NCBI GenBank assembly: GCA_964648795.1
Contig: CAZYMB010000006.1
Span: forward strand, 31,206 to 95,205
Reading direction: 5' to 3'
Source: JAHDDW01 sp964648795
GTDB taxonomy: Bacteria; Actinomycetota; Acidimicrobiia; Acidimicrobiales; SZUA-35
Length of the DNA stretch: 64,000 nt
The translations under genes and the position numbers were made by a program. The notes under the pieces were generated by a model. The model was not told the origin of the DNA. It searched no databases and saw nothing but the letters and a program-made list of their open reading frames with translations. Shown piece after piece: positions 33,154 through 41,399 of the stretch (its first letter is position 1; each line of letters opens with the position of its first letter).

Positions 33154-34905
33154 TTAACACTTTGAGGCTGCCCCTTTGGGCGGCCTCTTTGCTGTCACAG
33201 TACCGTGGGCAACAATTAGGACTTGATCCATTTTTGCCAGCAAATGTTTTTTGTGAGTGATCACTGCAAGAGTTTGTCCTTGTAGCCGATTCATTAAGAC
33301 GTCTAATACTTTCTGCTCCGAAGAAACATCAAGTGCCGACGTCGGCTCATCTAACAGCAAAATCGACGGTTTCATTACCAGTGCTCTCGCTATTGCAAGA
33401 CGCTGAGCCTCACCACCAGATACTGGCATACCACCAGGCCCAATTATGGTGTCGAACCCTTCTGGGGCCTGCTCGATAAATTCGAGTATCCCAGCTCTGT
33501 CAGCAGCTTCTAAAACCATCTCTCTGCTGAAGCCGTCGAGCCCATAAGAAATGTTATTAAGAATGCTTGCTGTAAACATCTGTGGATGCTGTCGCACGAC
33601 TGCAATGTTATGGGCTCGACTCTGCGGGTGCAGCTGACTAATTTCTACCCCATCGATAGAGATACTTCCTTGATACGGAAGTTGCCCAGACATAGCAGCA
33701 ATTAGCGTTGATTTACCCGACCCGCTGGGTCCGAATATAGCAATCTTTTCGCCACGCAAAATCCTTGCATTGATACCGCTCAACGCAGGAGCCGTTGGAT
33801 ACGCAATACTTACATTGCGAAGCTCAATAGCTTGTTGCATCCCGGAAACACTCAACTGACCATTTTGTTGTAGTGTATTTGGCTTTGCTAGGACTTCGAG
33901 GACTCGAGACATGGTTACAGCCGACTGCTGCATACTTACAATGCCGTTAATCAAAGCGTCCACTGGGCCAAAGAAGTTGCGAATATAGGTTATGAATACA
34001 AGTAGCTCGCCGAACGACAGCGCCCCATCAAATACTTGCCTTCCACCAATAACAATTACTGCCATCATCGCTAAGGCAACAATTCCACCCGATGACGCTC
34101 CCATAAATTGGCCCGTCATCACTAGACGCAGCCTCACCGAGAAACGATACCGAATCATGCCTATAAACGTATTCGCCTGCTGATGTTGACGGTTATAGGT
34201 TTGGATTAGAGAGCTATTGTCAATTACCTCACTCGTATAGCCAAAGACATCTGACTCAGCTTCTTCTAAAACTTGCTGATGGGCCTCAATCTTTTTTGCA
34301 AATACTCTGGACGAGATGGTAAGTGGAACCACAATGAATAGTGCTACGACTGCCATGCGCGGACTGATAGTCAACATGATCACAAGCGTTGACACAATTG
34401 TGAACAATGCTCCTGCTATAAATGAGGGCCCGTTAAACACCAGGTTAGGAACTTCGCCTGTCGCTACATTAAGCCGATAGGAGTAATCGCCGTTGTCGAG
34501 ACGCCCGAGCTCCCAACCACGAGTGTCGACAATTTTCTTGAATACATCTGCCTGGACTTTTTCTTCTATCTGATATAGATACTTCTGAGACAAATATGCT
34601 GTTATCAAGCCGACGACTTCGGCAAGAACAAAGAGACCAAGGCCAAACACTGCCGCTATATATAGAAGCCTTCTTGTCTGCGAATGCTGTGCCAAAAAGC
34701 TCGGTGCTTCCAAATCACCAAAAACGTTATCGGCCAAAATCTGCAACGGCCACGGCGCAGCCAACCCAATAATCGCAGCCAAAATAGTCAACGCCATAAG
34801 TGTGATGAGTTGCCATTTAGCAAACTTGGCTAGATGGATAACCCAGGCACGCAAAGCGCCGGGTGCCAAAGCTCCTTGATCTATGTTGCGGTAACGATCG
34901 GCCAC
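33154..34905 (-). CDS. ABC exporter, fused permease and ATPase
   Basis: 583 residues: a type IV ABC membrane domain (~1-330, about six helices) followed by an ATPase with Walker A GPSGSGKST (~395), Q-loop VVRQHPQMFTASILNNISYGL, signature VSGGEAQRLAIARAL (~495) and Walker B ILLLDEPTSALD. Half-size exporter acting as a dimer; the cargo is unknown. The protein stops early: after VLIVAHGTVTA the usual EGxHxEL tail is missing, and the last ten residues are coded by the terminator of peptide module B. No C39 peptidase domain. Start GTG at 34905. Confidence 0.92.
   Translation of the reverse strand: MADRYRNIDQGALAPGALRAWVIHLAKFAKWQLITLMALTILAAIIGLAAPWPLQILADNVFGDLEAPSFLAQHSQTRRLLYIAAVFGLGLFVLAEVVGLITAYLSQKYLYQIEEKVQADVFKKIVDTRGWELGRLDNGDYSYRLNVATGEVPNLVFNGPSFIAGALFTIVSTLVIMLTISPRMAVVALFIVVPLTISSRVFAKKIEAHQQVLEEAESDVFGYTSEVIDNSSLIQTYNRQHQQANTFIGMIRYRFSVRLRLVMTGQFMGASSGGIVALAMMAVIVIGGRQVFDGALSFGELLVFITYIRNFFGPVDALINGIVSMQQSAVTMSRVLEVLAKPNTLQQNGQLSVSGMQQAIELRNVSIAYPTAPALSGINARILRGEKIAIFGPSGSGKSTLIAAMSGQLPYQGSISIDGVEISQLHPQSRAHNIAVVRQHPQMFTASILNNISYGLDGFSREMVLEAADRAGILEFIEQAPEGFDTIIGPGGMPVSGGEAQRLAIARALVMKPSILLLDEPTSALDVSSEQKVLDVLMNRLQGQTLAVITHKKHLLAKMDQVLIVAHGTVTAKRPPKGAASKC
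33164..33192 (+). terminator. intrinsic terminator of module B, overlapping the ABC exporter 3' end
   Basis: GAGGCTGCC (33164-33172), loop CCTTTG, GGCGGCCTC (33179-33187), TTTG. Read on the other strand, the same bases code for the last residues of the ABC exporter (RPPKGAASKC). Confidence 0.85.
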
Positions 34906-35006
34906 CTACCCCTATCGGCCATAAAGAAGGCTGTTTAAGCGAGGGTCTCGATCTCTAACCGCTTAAATAGTAGAAGCCACGCAACGACTAGTTAGAACGG
35001 TTCTAC

Positions 35007-36416
35007 CTAACCAGCGCTGACAGCGATTTTTGTCTTGTAGGTGGGTGACGCAACTTTGCGGACAAGTTCACCAATCAGATACTGCTTGCGAGCATCTGTG
35101 ATCTTCACTTCGACGTAGGTTCCAGGTTTGAACTTCTCGACTGGGAAATGCACCACCTTGTTGTGTGCGGTGCGCCCAGTTAGGAAGTCTGGGGTCTTCT
35201 TAGAAGGCCCTTCGACAACAACTTCTTCAATATTGCCAATTCTTGCTAAATTCTTTGCTAGCGATGACCGGTCAACAACAGTCTTAAGCCTCTTGTAACG
35301 ATCTTGGACGACATCTGGGTCACAGAACTGGTCTGTCATCTCCGCAGCTTCGGTGCCAGGTCTTGGCGAGAATACGAAGGTGTAAGCGTTATCGAACTCG
35401 GCAATAGATGCAACCTCAAGCGTTCGTTCAAAGTCGTCGTCGGTCTCGCCTGGGAAGCCGACAATAATGTCAGTCGATACAGCCAAATCAGTAATGGTTT
35501 CTCTCGCTAGGGCGAGTTTCTCTAAAAACTTCTCCCCCGTGTAGCCACGATGCATTGCAGCCAAAATCCTGTCCGAACCAGACTGCAGCGGAAAGTGAAG
35601 ATGGTTTACAACAGACGGGGTTTCTTCCATTGCCTCATACACATCTATATTCATATCCTTAGGGTGAGGGCTTGTGTAGCGCAGACGGCGAACGCCTTCG
35701 ATAGCACCAACCTCACGAAGCAAGTCGGCGAACTTAGGGCGAAGTTTTACGTCTTGCCCATCTCGTCGTTCTTGTAAAGCCAAGTCACGACCGTAAGAGT
35801 TTACGTTCTGACCCAGCAACGTTATCTCAGAAACACCAGAAGCCGCTTGGACTCTGGCTTCTTTAACTATGTCTTCGACTGGGCGAGAAATTTCCTTACC
35901 TCGGACCGAGGGCACGATACAGAAAGCGCAGTTATTGTCGCAGCCAACCTGAATAGTCAACCAGGCCATGAACTCAGAATCACGCTTTGCTGGCAAGGCA
36001 CTCGCAAACTCTTCTAGATCGTCCGAAGCTTCATCCCAAATCTCTGTGATAGGACCGTTCGCTCGGGCTTGGCTCAACAACTCGGTAGCACGATGCACAT
36101 TATGTGTGCCAAAGACCACATCAACATGTGAAGCTTTCGACTGGATTAAATCTTTGTCTTTCTGCGCCAGGCAACCGGCAACAGCAATCTGCAAGTCTGG
36201 CTTATTGGCTTTAAGCTCTTTCAGGTTCCCAAGAGCGCCGTAAAGTTTGTTGTCTGCGTTCTCACGGATACAGCACGTATTTAAAACAATGACATCAGCG
36301 TCATCGGTTGCGCCAGTTTGTTCGTAGCCATCAGATTCCAACAAACCTGAGATTCTCTCAGAGTCGTGCTCGTTCATCTGACAGCCAAAAGTCTTGACAA
36401 GATACTTTTTCGTCAC
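35007..36416 (-). CDS. miaB: tRNA-2-methylthio-N6-dimethylallyladenosine synthase
   Basis: Radical SAM methylthiotransferase that thiomethylates i6A37 made by MiaA. The N-terminal domain binds a [4Fe-4S] cluster through FGCQMNEHDSE (C10), NTCCIRENAD and VAGCLAQKD. The radical SAM motif is CDNNCAFCIVPSVRGKEISRP (~160-180). The C-terminal TRAM domain is present (VEGPSKKTPDFLTGRTAHNKVVHF). 469 residues, normal. GTG start behind TATCCT-N6, predicted leaderless. Confidence 0.96.
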   Translation of the reverse strand: MTKKYLVKTFGCQMNEHDSERISGLLESDGYEQTGATDDADVIVLNTCCIRENADNKLYGALGNLKELKANKPDLQIAVAGCLAQKDKDLIQSKASHVDVVFGTHNVHRATELLSQARANGPITEIWDEASDDLEEFASALPAKRDSEFMAWLTIQVGCDNNCAFCIVPSVRGKEISRPVEDIVKEARVQAASGVSEITLLGQNVNSYGRDLALQERRDGQDVKLRPKFADLLREVGAIEGVRRLRYTSPHPKDMNIDVYEAMEETPSVVNHLHFPLQSGSDRILAAMHRGYTGEKFLEKLALARETITDLAVSTDIIVGFPGETDDDFERTLEVASIAEFDNAYTFVFSPRPGTEAAEMTDQFCDPDVVQDRYKRLKTVVDRSSLAKNLARIGNIEEVVVEGPSKKTPDFLTGRTAHNKVVHFPVEKFKPGTYVEVKITDARKQYLIGELVRKVASPTYKTKIAVSAG

Positions 36417-36422
36417 CCTCTA

Positions 36423-36428
36423 AGGATA
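36423..36428 (-). promoter_or_regulatory. TATCCT -10 box, leaderless start of miaB
   Basis: TATCCT, six bases (TAGAGG), then GTG at 36416. The AGAGG is too close to the start codon to serve as a normal ribosome site. Confidence 0.5.
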
Positions 36429-36436
36429 GGAGCGAC

Positions 36437-36643
36437 CTAAGGAATCCCGGCATTATCAAAGCCAACTGAGATTTCGGTGGCGCTGTTCTCGATACTGCCA
36501 CCTGTTTGGCCACCAAGTAACGTCATAGCTGTAATTGTGCCAATAGCAATTAGAGAGAATAGCAAGGCGTACTCTATTAAGGCCGCTCCGCTCTCACACA
36601 CTCGACGACGGCTAGTTCTTAAGTTTTTTATTGCATTTAGCAT
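36437..36643 (-). CDS. Flp/Fap-type pilin
   Basis: 68 residues: a short basic leader (MLNAIKNLRTSRRRVCESG), then AALIEYALLFSLIAIGTITAMTLLGG, the Flp prepilin signature with processing after the Gly and the EY pair in the helix. Members form thin Tad/Flp pili for adhesion. AGGAG precedes the ATG. No tad assembly genes or prepilin peptidase are within this window, so it is an isolated pilin or an orphan copy. Confidence 0.85.
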   Translation of the reverse strand: MLNAIKNLRTSRRRVCESGAALIEYALLFSLIAIGTITAMTLLGGQTGGSIENSATEISVGFDNAGIP

Positions 36644-36704
36644 TGCAACTCCTATTGTCTAGCCCCCCCCAGCACTACTAATGTCGGACCCTCTTGAAGA
36701 TTTC

Positions 36705-36732
36705 TTGAGCGAAAGATTCACTGCCCTACTAT
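36705..36732 (+). promoter_or_regulatory. candidate parC promoter
   Basis: TTGAGC (36705-36710), a 16-base spacer, TACTAT (36727-36732). It lies about 55 bases upstream of parC. Confidence 0.35.
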
Positions 36733-36770
36733 CTAGAGCTCAGTCCGTTATTTCAACTATTATCTAGATA
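36726..36770. promoter_or_regulatory. direct repeat and palindrome upstream of parC
   Basis: CTACTATCTAGA (36726-36737) recurs as CTATTATCTAGA (36757-36768), 31 bp apart, and the second copy runs into the palindrome TATCTAGATA (36761-36770). Possible binding sites controlling topoisomerase expression. Confidence 0.35.
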
Positions 36771-36789
36771 GCTATCCAGAAAGGCGAAA

Positions 36790-39207
36790 ATGGCACAAAA
36801 AGAGCAGCTTTTTGACTTCGCGCGAGAAGTTATCGATGTCCCAGTCTCAGAAGAGCTAGGAGACTCGTTTTTAGCTTATTCACTCTCGGTTATTACCTCC
36901 CGAGCCATCCCTGATATCAAAGACGGCCTAAAGCCCGTTCAACGGCGCATTCTCTACTCGATGAGGGAAATGCGCCTCTACCCAGAACGACCACACCGCA
37001 AATGTGCTCACGTTGTAGGAAACGTGATGGCCAAATACCATCCACACGGCGATGCCGCCATTTACGACACCCTGGTTCGCATGGGCCAGGACTTCTCACG
37101 CCAGATAACACTCGTTGACCCCCAAGGAAACTTTGGCAGCCTTGATGACCCTCCAGCTGCTTACCGTTATACAGAATGTCGCCTAACCGAAGCTGCCCTT
37201 GACCTACTTGGTGAGATCGATGAAGAAACTGTCGAGTGGCGGGCCACCTATGACGGCGAAACGATGGAACCCGCCTACTTGCCAGCGCTACTCCCTAACT
37301 TGCTAGTCAACGGCACCTCAGGAATTGCTGTCGGTATGGCGACGTCTATGGCATCACACAATTTGATCGAGTGCTTCGAAGCAATCAAACTTGTCATGGC
37401 CAAGCGACGACCTAAACCAACAACTGCTCAATTGATGAAAGTTGTGCCGGGGCCTGACTTTCCAACCGGTGGCCTAATCATCGATAGCGGGATTGCTGAG
37501 GCTTTCGAAACAGGCAAAGGCTCCATCCGAGTTAGAGCAAAAGCTGAGATAACCAAACTAACCAGAGCAAGACAAGGAATCGAAATTACCGAGCTGCCTT
37601 ATCTAGTAGGAGCGGAAAGAGTTATCTCGAAACTTAAAGCTCTGCGAGACACTGGCAAGATTACCGAAGTCTCGGACGTCAAAAACTTGTCGGACCGTAA
37701 ATCAGGGCTAAAGATTCTTATTGAGTGTAAAACGAATGTGAACCCGCAAGCCCTCCTAGAAAAGTTGTACAAATTAACTCCTCTGGAAGAAACGTTCAGC
37801 GTAAACAACGTAGTACTAGTTGATGGCGTCCCGACCACAGTTGGCCTATACGAACTATGTGATGCCTATATAAAGCATCGCCTCGACGTCATTGTAAAGC
37901 GCAGTCAATACAGACTCAAAACTGCAGAGAACCGCCTTCACCTAATCGAAGGCCTCATCATCGCCATTGACAATATAGATCGAGTTGTTGCGATCATTCG
38001 TGGCTCAGAAAACTCTGCGTCTGCACGTACTTCGTTGATGGATGAACTCGATCTAACCGAGGTGCAGGCCGAATACATCTTGGAACTCAAGTTACGCAGA
38101 CTGACTGCATTGGCTTATGACGAACTTGTCCTTGAGGCTGACGAACTAAAGCTGAAGATCGCCGATCTAAAGAAACTTCTAAAGTCAGAGGCTCGTCGCA
38201 AAACTCTTGTCATATCCGAACTAGGTGCTGTGGTTGAACGTTATGGGGTTCCGAGGAGGTCACAGATAGTTTCAGCCGACACAATTGCAACCGAAGACGA
38301 GATTGAAGAAGCGCAACTTGCTACTATTACCGACACCGACTGCGTGGTGTCTTTGACTGCGTCTGGTCTCATCGGACGAGAACCTCTTGGACGTTCACAG
38401 AATCACTCGAATTCCAAACACGACGTCATTCTCAAAGCACTAACTACCTCGACTGCAAAGTATGTGTACGGCATTACGTCGAAGGGGCGAATGCTTCGTT
38501 GTCTTGCGAACGACATTGCAGAAGTTGGAGGCCGCTCTCGAGGTAAAGACGCCAACTCCACCTTTGGATGTGCTCGAGGAGAAGACGTTGTAGGAATCTT
38601 TACAGGAGCAGAGAGCAGCATCTTATTGGCGTCAACTTCTGGTCGTGCCAAGCTTCTGGAGGCCAGCACTCTTATCGAGTTGAGCTCTGGTAAAGCTGTG
38701 ATAAAGATGGAAACCACTGAGACCCTTGTAGCAGCAACCGAAGCTACTGCCGGGCACGACCTAGTTATGGTAACTGCTGATGCCCAGGTGCTACGAACCA
38801 CCGTAGACCAAATCTCCACACAAGGACCGGGAGCCCGAGGAGTCCAAGCCATGAAGCTCAAAGGCAAAGCAACACTCGTAGGAGCTTTTGCTTTCGATGC
38901 TAGCAATGACACCGCAATTGTGGTCACTACTGATGTTGGCACAGCGAAATCGACCAACATCGACGAGCTGCCAACTAAGAATCGCGGAGGGTCCGGTATC
39001 CGCCTCACGAAGTTTGGTTCAGAGAAACGTTTAACCAGTGCCTGGGTTGGGGCTAGCGAGAACGCTCTTTGCATAGTCAGCCAAGAAGACAACCTAACAA
39101 AGGCTGATAGCAAACCAGGCCCACTGAAACTACGGCCAACTAAACGAGACGCTAAGTGTTCAACCCCAGCACGTCGTATTCTGTCAATCGGAACGAGAAG
39201 GTGGTAG
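36790..39207 (+). CDS. parC: type II topoisomerase subunit A, ParC-like (topoisomerase IV)
   Basis: 805 residues. The breakage-reunion domain has RAIPDIKDGLKPVQRRILY, the HPHGDAAIYDTLVRMGQDF quinolone region and the catalytic Tyr in AAYRYTECRL (~120). A coiled-coil and beta-pinwheel C-terminal domain follow. The GyrA box (QRRGGKG) is not seen; the matching region reads GGRSRGKD, which favours ParC over GyrA. The Ser of the quinolone pocket is Ala, common in actinobacteria. AAGGCG precedes ATG. Followed directly by the B subunit, with A-before-B order. Confidence 0.85.
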   Translation: MAQKEQLFDFAREVIDVPVSEELGDSFLAYSLSVITSRAIPDIKDGLKPVQRRILYSMREMRLYPERPHRKCAHVVGNVMAKYHPHGDAAIYDTLVRMGQDFSRQITLVDPQGNFGSLDDPPAAYRYTECRLTEAALDLLGEIDEETVEWRATYDGETMEPAYLPALLPNLLVNGTSGIAVGMATSMASHNLIECFEAIKLVMAKRRPKPTTAQLMKVVPGPDFPTGGLIIDSGIAEAFETGKGSIRVRAKAEITKLTRARQGIEITELPYLVGAERVISKLKALRDTGKITEVSDVKNLSDRKSGLKILIECKTNVNPQALLEKLYKLTPLEETFSVNNVVLVDGVPTTVGLYELCDAYIKHRLDVIVKRSQYRLKTAENRLHLIEGLIIAIDNIDRVVAIIRGSENSASARTSLMDELDLTEVQAEYILELKLRRLTALAYDELVLEADELKLKIADLKKLLKSEARRKTLVISELGAVVERYGVPRRSQIVSADTIATEDEIEEAQLATITDTDCVVSLTASGLIGREPLGRSQNHSNSKHDVILKALTTSTAKYVYGITSKGRMLRCLANDIAEVGGRSRGKDANSTFGCARGEDVVGIFTGAESSILLASTSGRAKLLEASTLIELSSGKAVIKMETTETLVAATEATAGHDLVMVTADAQVLRTTVDQISTQGPGARGVQAMKLKGKATLVGAFAFDASNDTAIVVTTDVGTAKSTNIDELPTKNRGGSGIRLTKFGSEKRLTSAWVGASENALCIVSQEDNLTKADSKPGPLKLRPTKRDAKCSTPARRILSIGTRRW

Positions 39208-39209
39208 CC

Positions 39210-41399
39210 GTGCCAACAAAAAAGAAAGCCACAAAACGCAAACCGGCAGCTAAGAAAAAAGCTACCACCAAGAAAAACACCGTCGCCAAGAAGGCTGCCC
39301 CGAAGAAAAAGACTGCTTCTAAGAAGCCAAAGGCTACAGCCAAGAAAAAAGCAACGACGAAGCGTAGCACTAAGGCAACTTCGAACAAATCCGGCTATGA
39401 CGCTTCGAATATTCAAGTACTCGAAGGCCTCGACGCTGTTAGAAAACGTCCAGGCATGTACATAGGTGGTACTGGCTCACAGGGACTGCACCACCTCCTC
39501 TGGGAAATGGTCGACAACTCAGTCGATGAAGCAGCCGCAGGTTTCTGTTCACAAATCGATGTGACGCTTCACTCTGATGGCTCTATAGAGGTTTACGACA
39601 ATGGTCGAGGCATACCAATCGGCAAAAAGAAGGACGGGCGAACGGCACTCGAAGTTGTCTTCACCGAACTTCATGCTGGAGGTAAATTTGGCAGCGGGGC
39701 GTATTCTGCCTCCGGTGGCCTCCACGGCGTAGGAGCATCCGTCGTCAATGCTCTTTCCTCCAAACTCGTGGCAGAAGTGACCCGGGACGGAGCGACATGG
39801 CGAATGGTCTTCTTAGACCGAGCTCCAGGCAACTACACCCCTAGCGGCCGCTTTAAAGCTAGTTCGAAACTAGCAAAGATTAACAAAGCCAAAAAGAACG
39901 AGACGGGCACAAGGGTTCGCTACTGGCCAGACCTTGATGTCTTTGACCCTGAAGCTGAGCTTGACTATGCGGAAGTTAGAGACCACATGGCCAGGGTTTG
40001 TTTCTTAGTCCCCGGCTTAAATGTAAAGCTTCACGACAAACGCAAGCCAAAGATTAAGCCAGAACATTTTGTTGCAGCTGGCGGCCTCGGAGACTACGTC
40101 GATTTCTTGACTATCGGCGACCCTGTCACAGACATATTGACGATTCATGATAAGTCAGAGTTCACCGAGAAAGTCCCAGTCGACAACAAGATGCAAACTG
40201 TCACACGACAAGCAACTGTCGATATCGCTCTACGCTGGGTAAAAGGCTACGATTCAAAGATCGTTAGTTTTGTGAATACCATTCCAACCAGCGACGGCGG
40301 GACCCATGTCAACGGTTTCGAACGAGCCCTCTCCTATGTTCTAAACAAACAACTTCTAGCAGAGACCAAGAAGCTAAAAAAGCTTGCCAAGAAAGGCAAC
40401 GACCGGGCAACGCCTTCCGACATTCAAGAGGGCTTAGTTGCAGCAGTCAAAGTTACTTTCGCCGAGCCACAGTTCAAAGGTCAAACTAAACAAGAGCTTG
40501 GCACCCCGGCAGCACAAAACATCACATACGAAGCCTGCAAGTCAGGCCTTGAGAACTGGCTTGACGGAGGCGGCAAGAAAACTCAAATCAATGCTCTACG
40601 TGACAAACTTGCCGATGCCATCATTGGTCGAGTAGCAGCCAAACAACAGCTTGATGCTAAACGCAAAGCTGCCACGCTTTCTTCGCTCGGAATGCCCGAC
40701 AAGCTGGCCGACTGCCGACTACATGGTGTTGATTCCGAACTACTTATAGTTGAGGGTAACTCTGCGGCAGGTCCTGCCAAGCAGGGACGGAATGCTGACC
40801 TTATGGCGGTACTACCCTTACGAGGTAAGGTCGTAAATGCTGGCAAGGCAACGCTTAAGCAAGTCATTGACAATACTGAAGCACAGGCTCTCATAACTGC
40901 AATTGGTGGTGGATCCGGCCAAGCCTTCGACCTCGAAGCTGCACGCTATGGAAGAATCATCATTCTCTGCGATGCTGACGTGGACGGGAGCCATATCCGC
41001 TGTCTACTACTAACGCTGATTTATCATCACCTACGGCCACTACTAGAAAGTGGTTCAGTGTATGCTGCCCAGCCACCTCTGTTCGCTTCCAAGGTTCGAG
41101 GCGAACCTATCTATGCATACTCTGAGAAGGAACGAGAAACGCTAGCTAAGAAACACAAGCTCGAACCCGAAAAATGGAAACGTTTTAAGGGTCTAGGCGA
41201 AATGAATGTCGAAGAATTAGCTGAGACAACACTCAACCCTGAGACTCGAGTCTTGAAGCGTATGACTATGCGTGATGGCAAACAAGCCACCGAGGCTGCA
41301 AAGCTCTTCACAACCCTTATGGGTAGCGATGTCGCTGACCGACGATCTTACATAATCAAGAACTCGTCGCTAGTTGACTCCGAGTTCTTGGATATCTAG
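39210..41399 (+). CDS. parE: type II topoisomerase subunit B, ParE-like, with lysine-rich N-terminal tail
   Basis: GTG at 39210 is chosen because AAGGTGG lies just upstream; it follows the parC stop by two bases. Residues ~1-60 are a histone-H1-like tail (24 Lys, with repeated KKKAT and AKKA units), then VLEGLDAVRKRPGMYIGGT. The GHKL ATPase has DNSVDEAAAG, DNGRGIPIG and GGLHGVGASVVNAL. TOPRIM has VEGNSAAGPAKQGR (usually EGDSAGG) and LCDADVDGSHIRCLL. It powers DNA strand passage with ParC. The tail is absent from standard GyrB/ParE and may bind DNA. Confidence 0.88.
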   Translation: MPTKKKATKRKPAAKKKATTKKNTVAKKAAPKKKTASKKPKATAKKKATTKRSTKATSNKSGYDASNIQVLEGLDAVRKRPGMYIGGTGSQGLHHLLWEMVDNSVDEAAAGFCSQIDVTLHSDGSIEVYDNGRGIPIGKKKDGRTALEVVFTELHAGGKFGSGAYSASGGLHGVGASVVNALSSKLVAEVTRDGATWRMVFLDRAPGNYTPSGRFKASSKLAKINKAKKNETGTRVRYWPDLDVFDPEAELDYAEVRDHMARVCFLVPGLNVKLHDKRKPKIKPEHFVAAGGLGDYVDFLTIGDPVTDILTIHDKSEFTEKVPVDNKMQTVTRQATVDIALRWVKGYDSKIVSFVNTIPTSDGGTHVNGFERALSYVLNKQLLAETKKLKKLAKKGNDRATPSDIQEGLVAAVKVTFAEPQFKGQTKQELGTPAAQNITYEACKSGLENWLDGGGKKTQINALRDKLADAIIGRVAAKQQLDAKRKAATLSSLGMPDKLADCRLHGVDSELLIVEGNSAAGPAKQGRNADLMAVLPLRGKVVNAGKATLKQVIDNTEAQALITAIGGGSGQAFDLEAARYGRIIILCDADVDGSHIRCLLLTLIYHHLRPLLESGSVYAAQPPLFASKVRGEPIYAYSEKERETLAKKHKLEPEKWKRFKGLGEMNVEELAETTLNPETRVLKRMTMRDGKQATEAAKLFTTLMGSDVADRRSYIIKNSSLVDSEFLDI

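Noticed and set aside
33154..34905. Calling the peptides plus ABC exporter a bacteriocin or lanthipeptide cluster
   Set aside because: No modification enzyme, no C39 peptidase domain, no double-glycine leader and opposite orientation. Kept only as a possibility.
39152..39416. Long minus-strand frames opposite the parC-parE junction, including a hydrophobic Phe/Leu-rich one
   Set aside because: They are the antisense of the Lys-rich ParE tail (AAG/AAA read as CTT/TTT) and have no start context.
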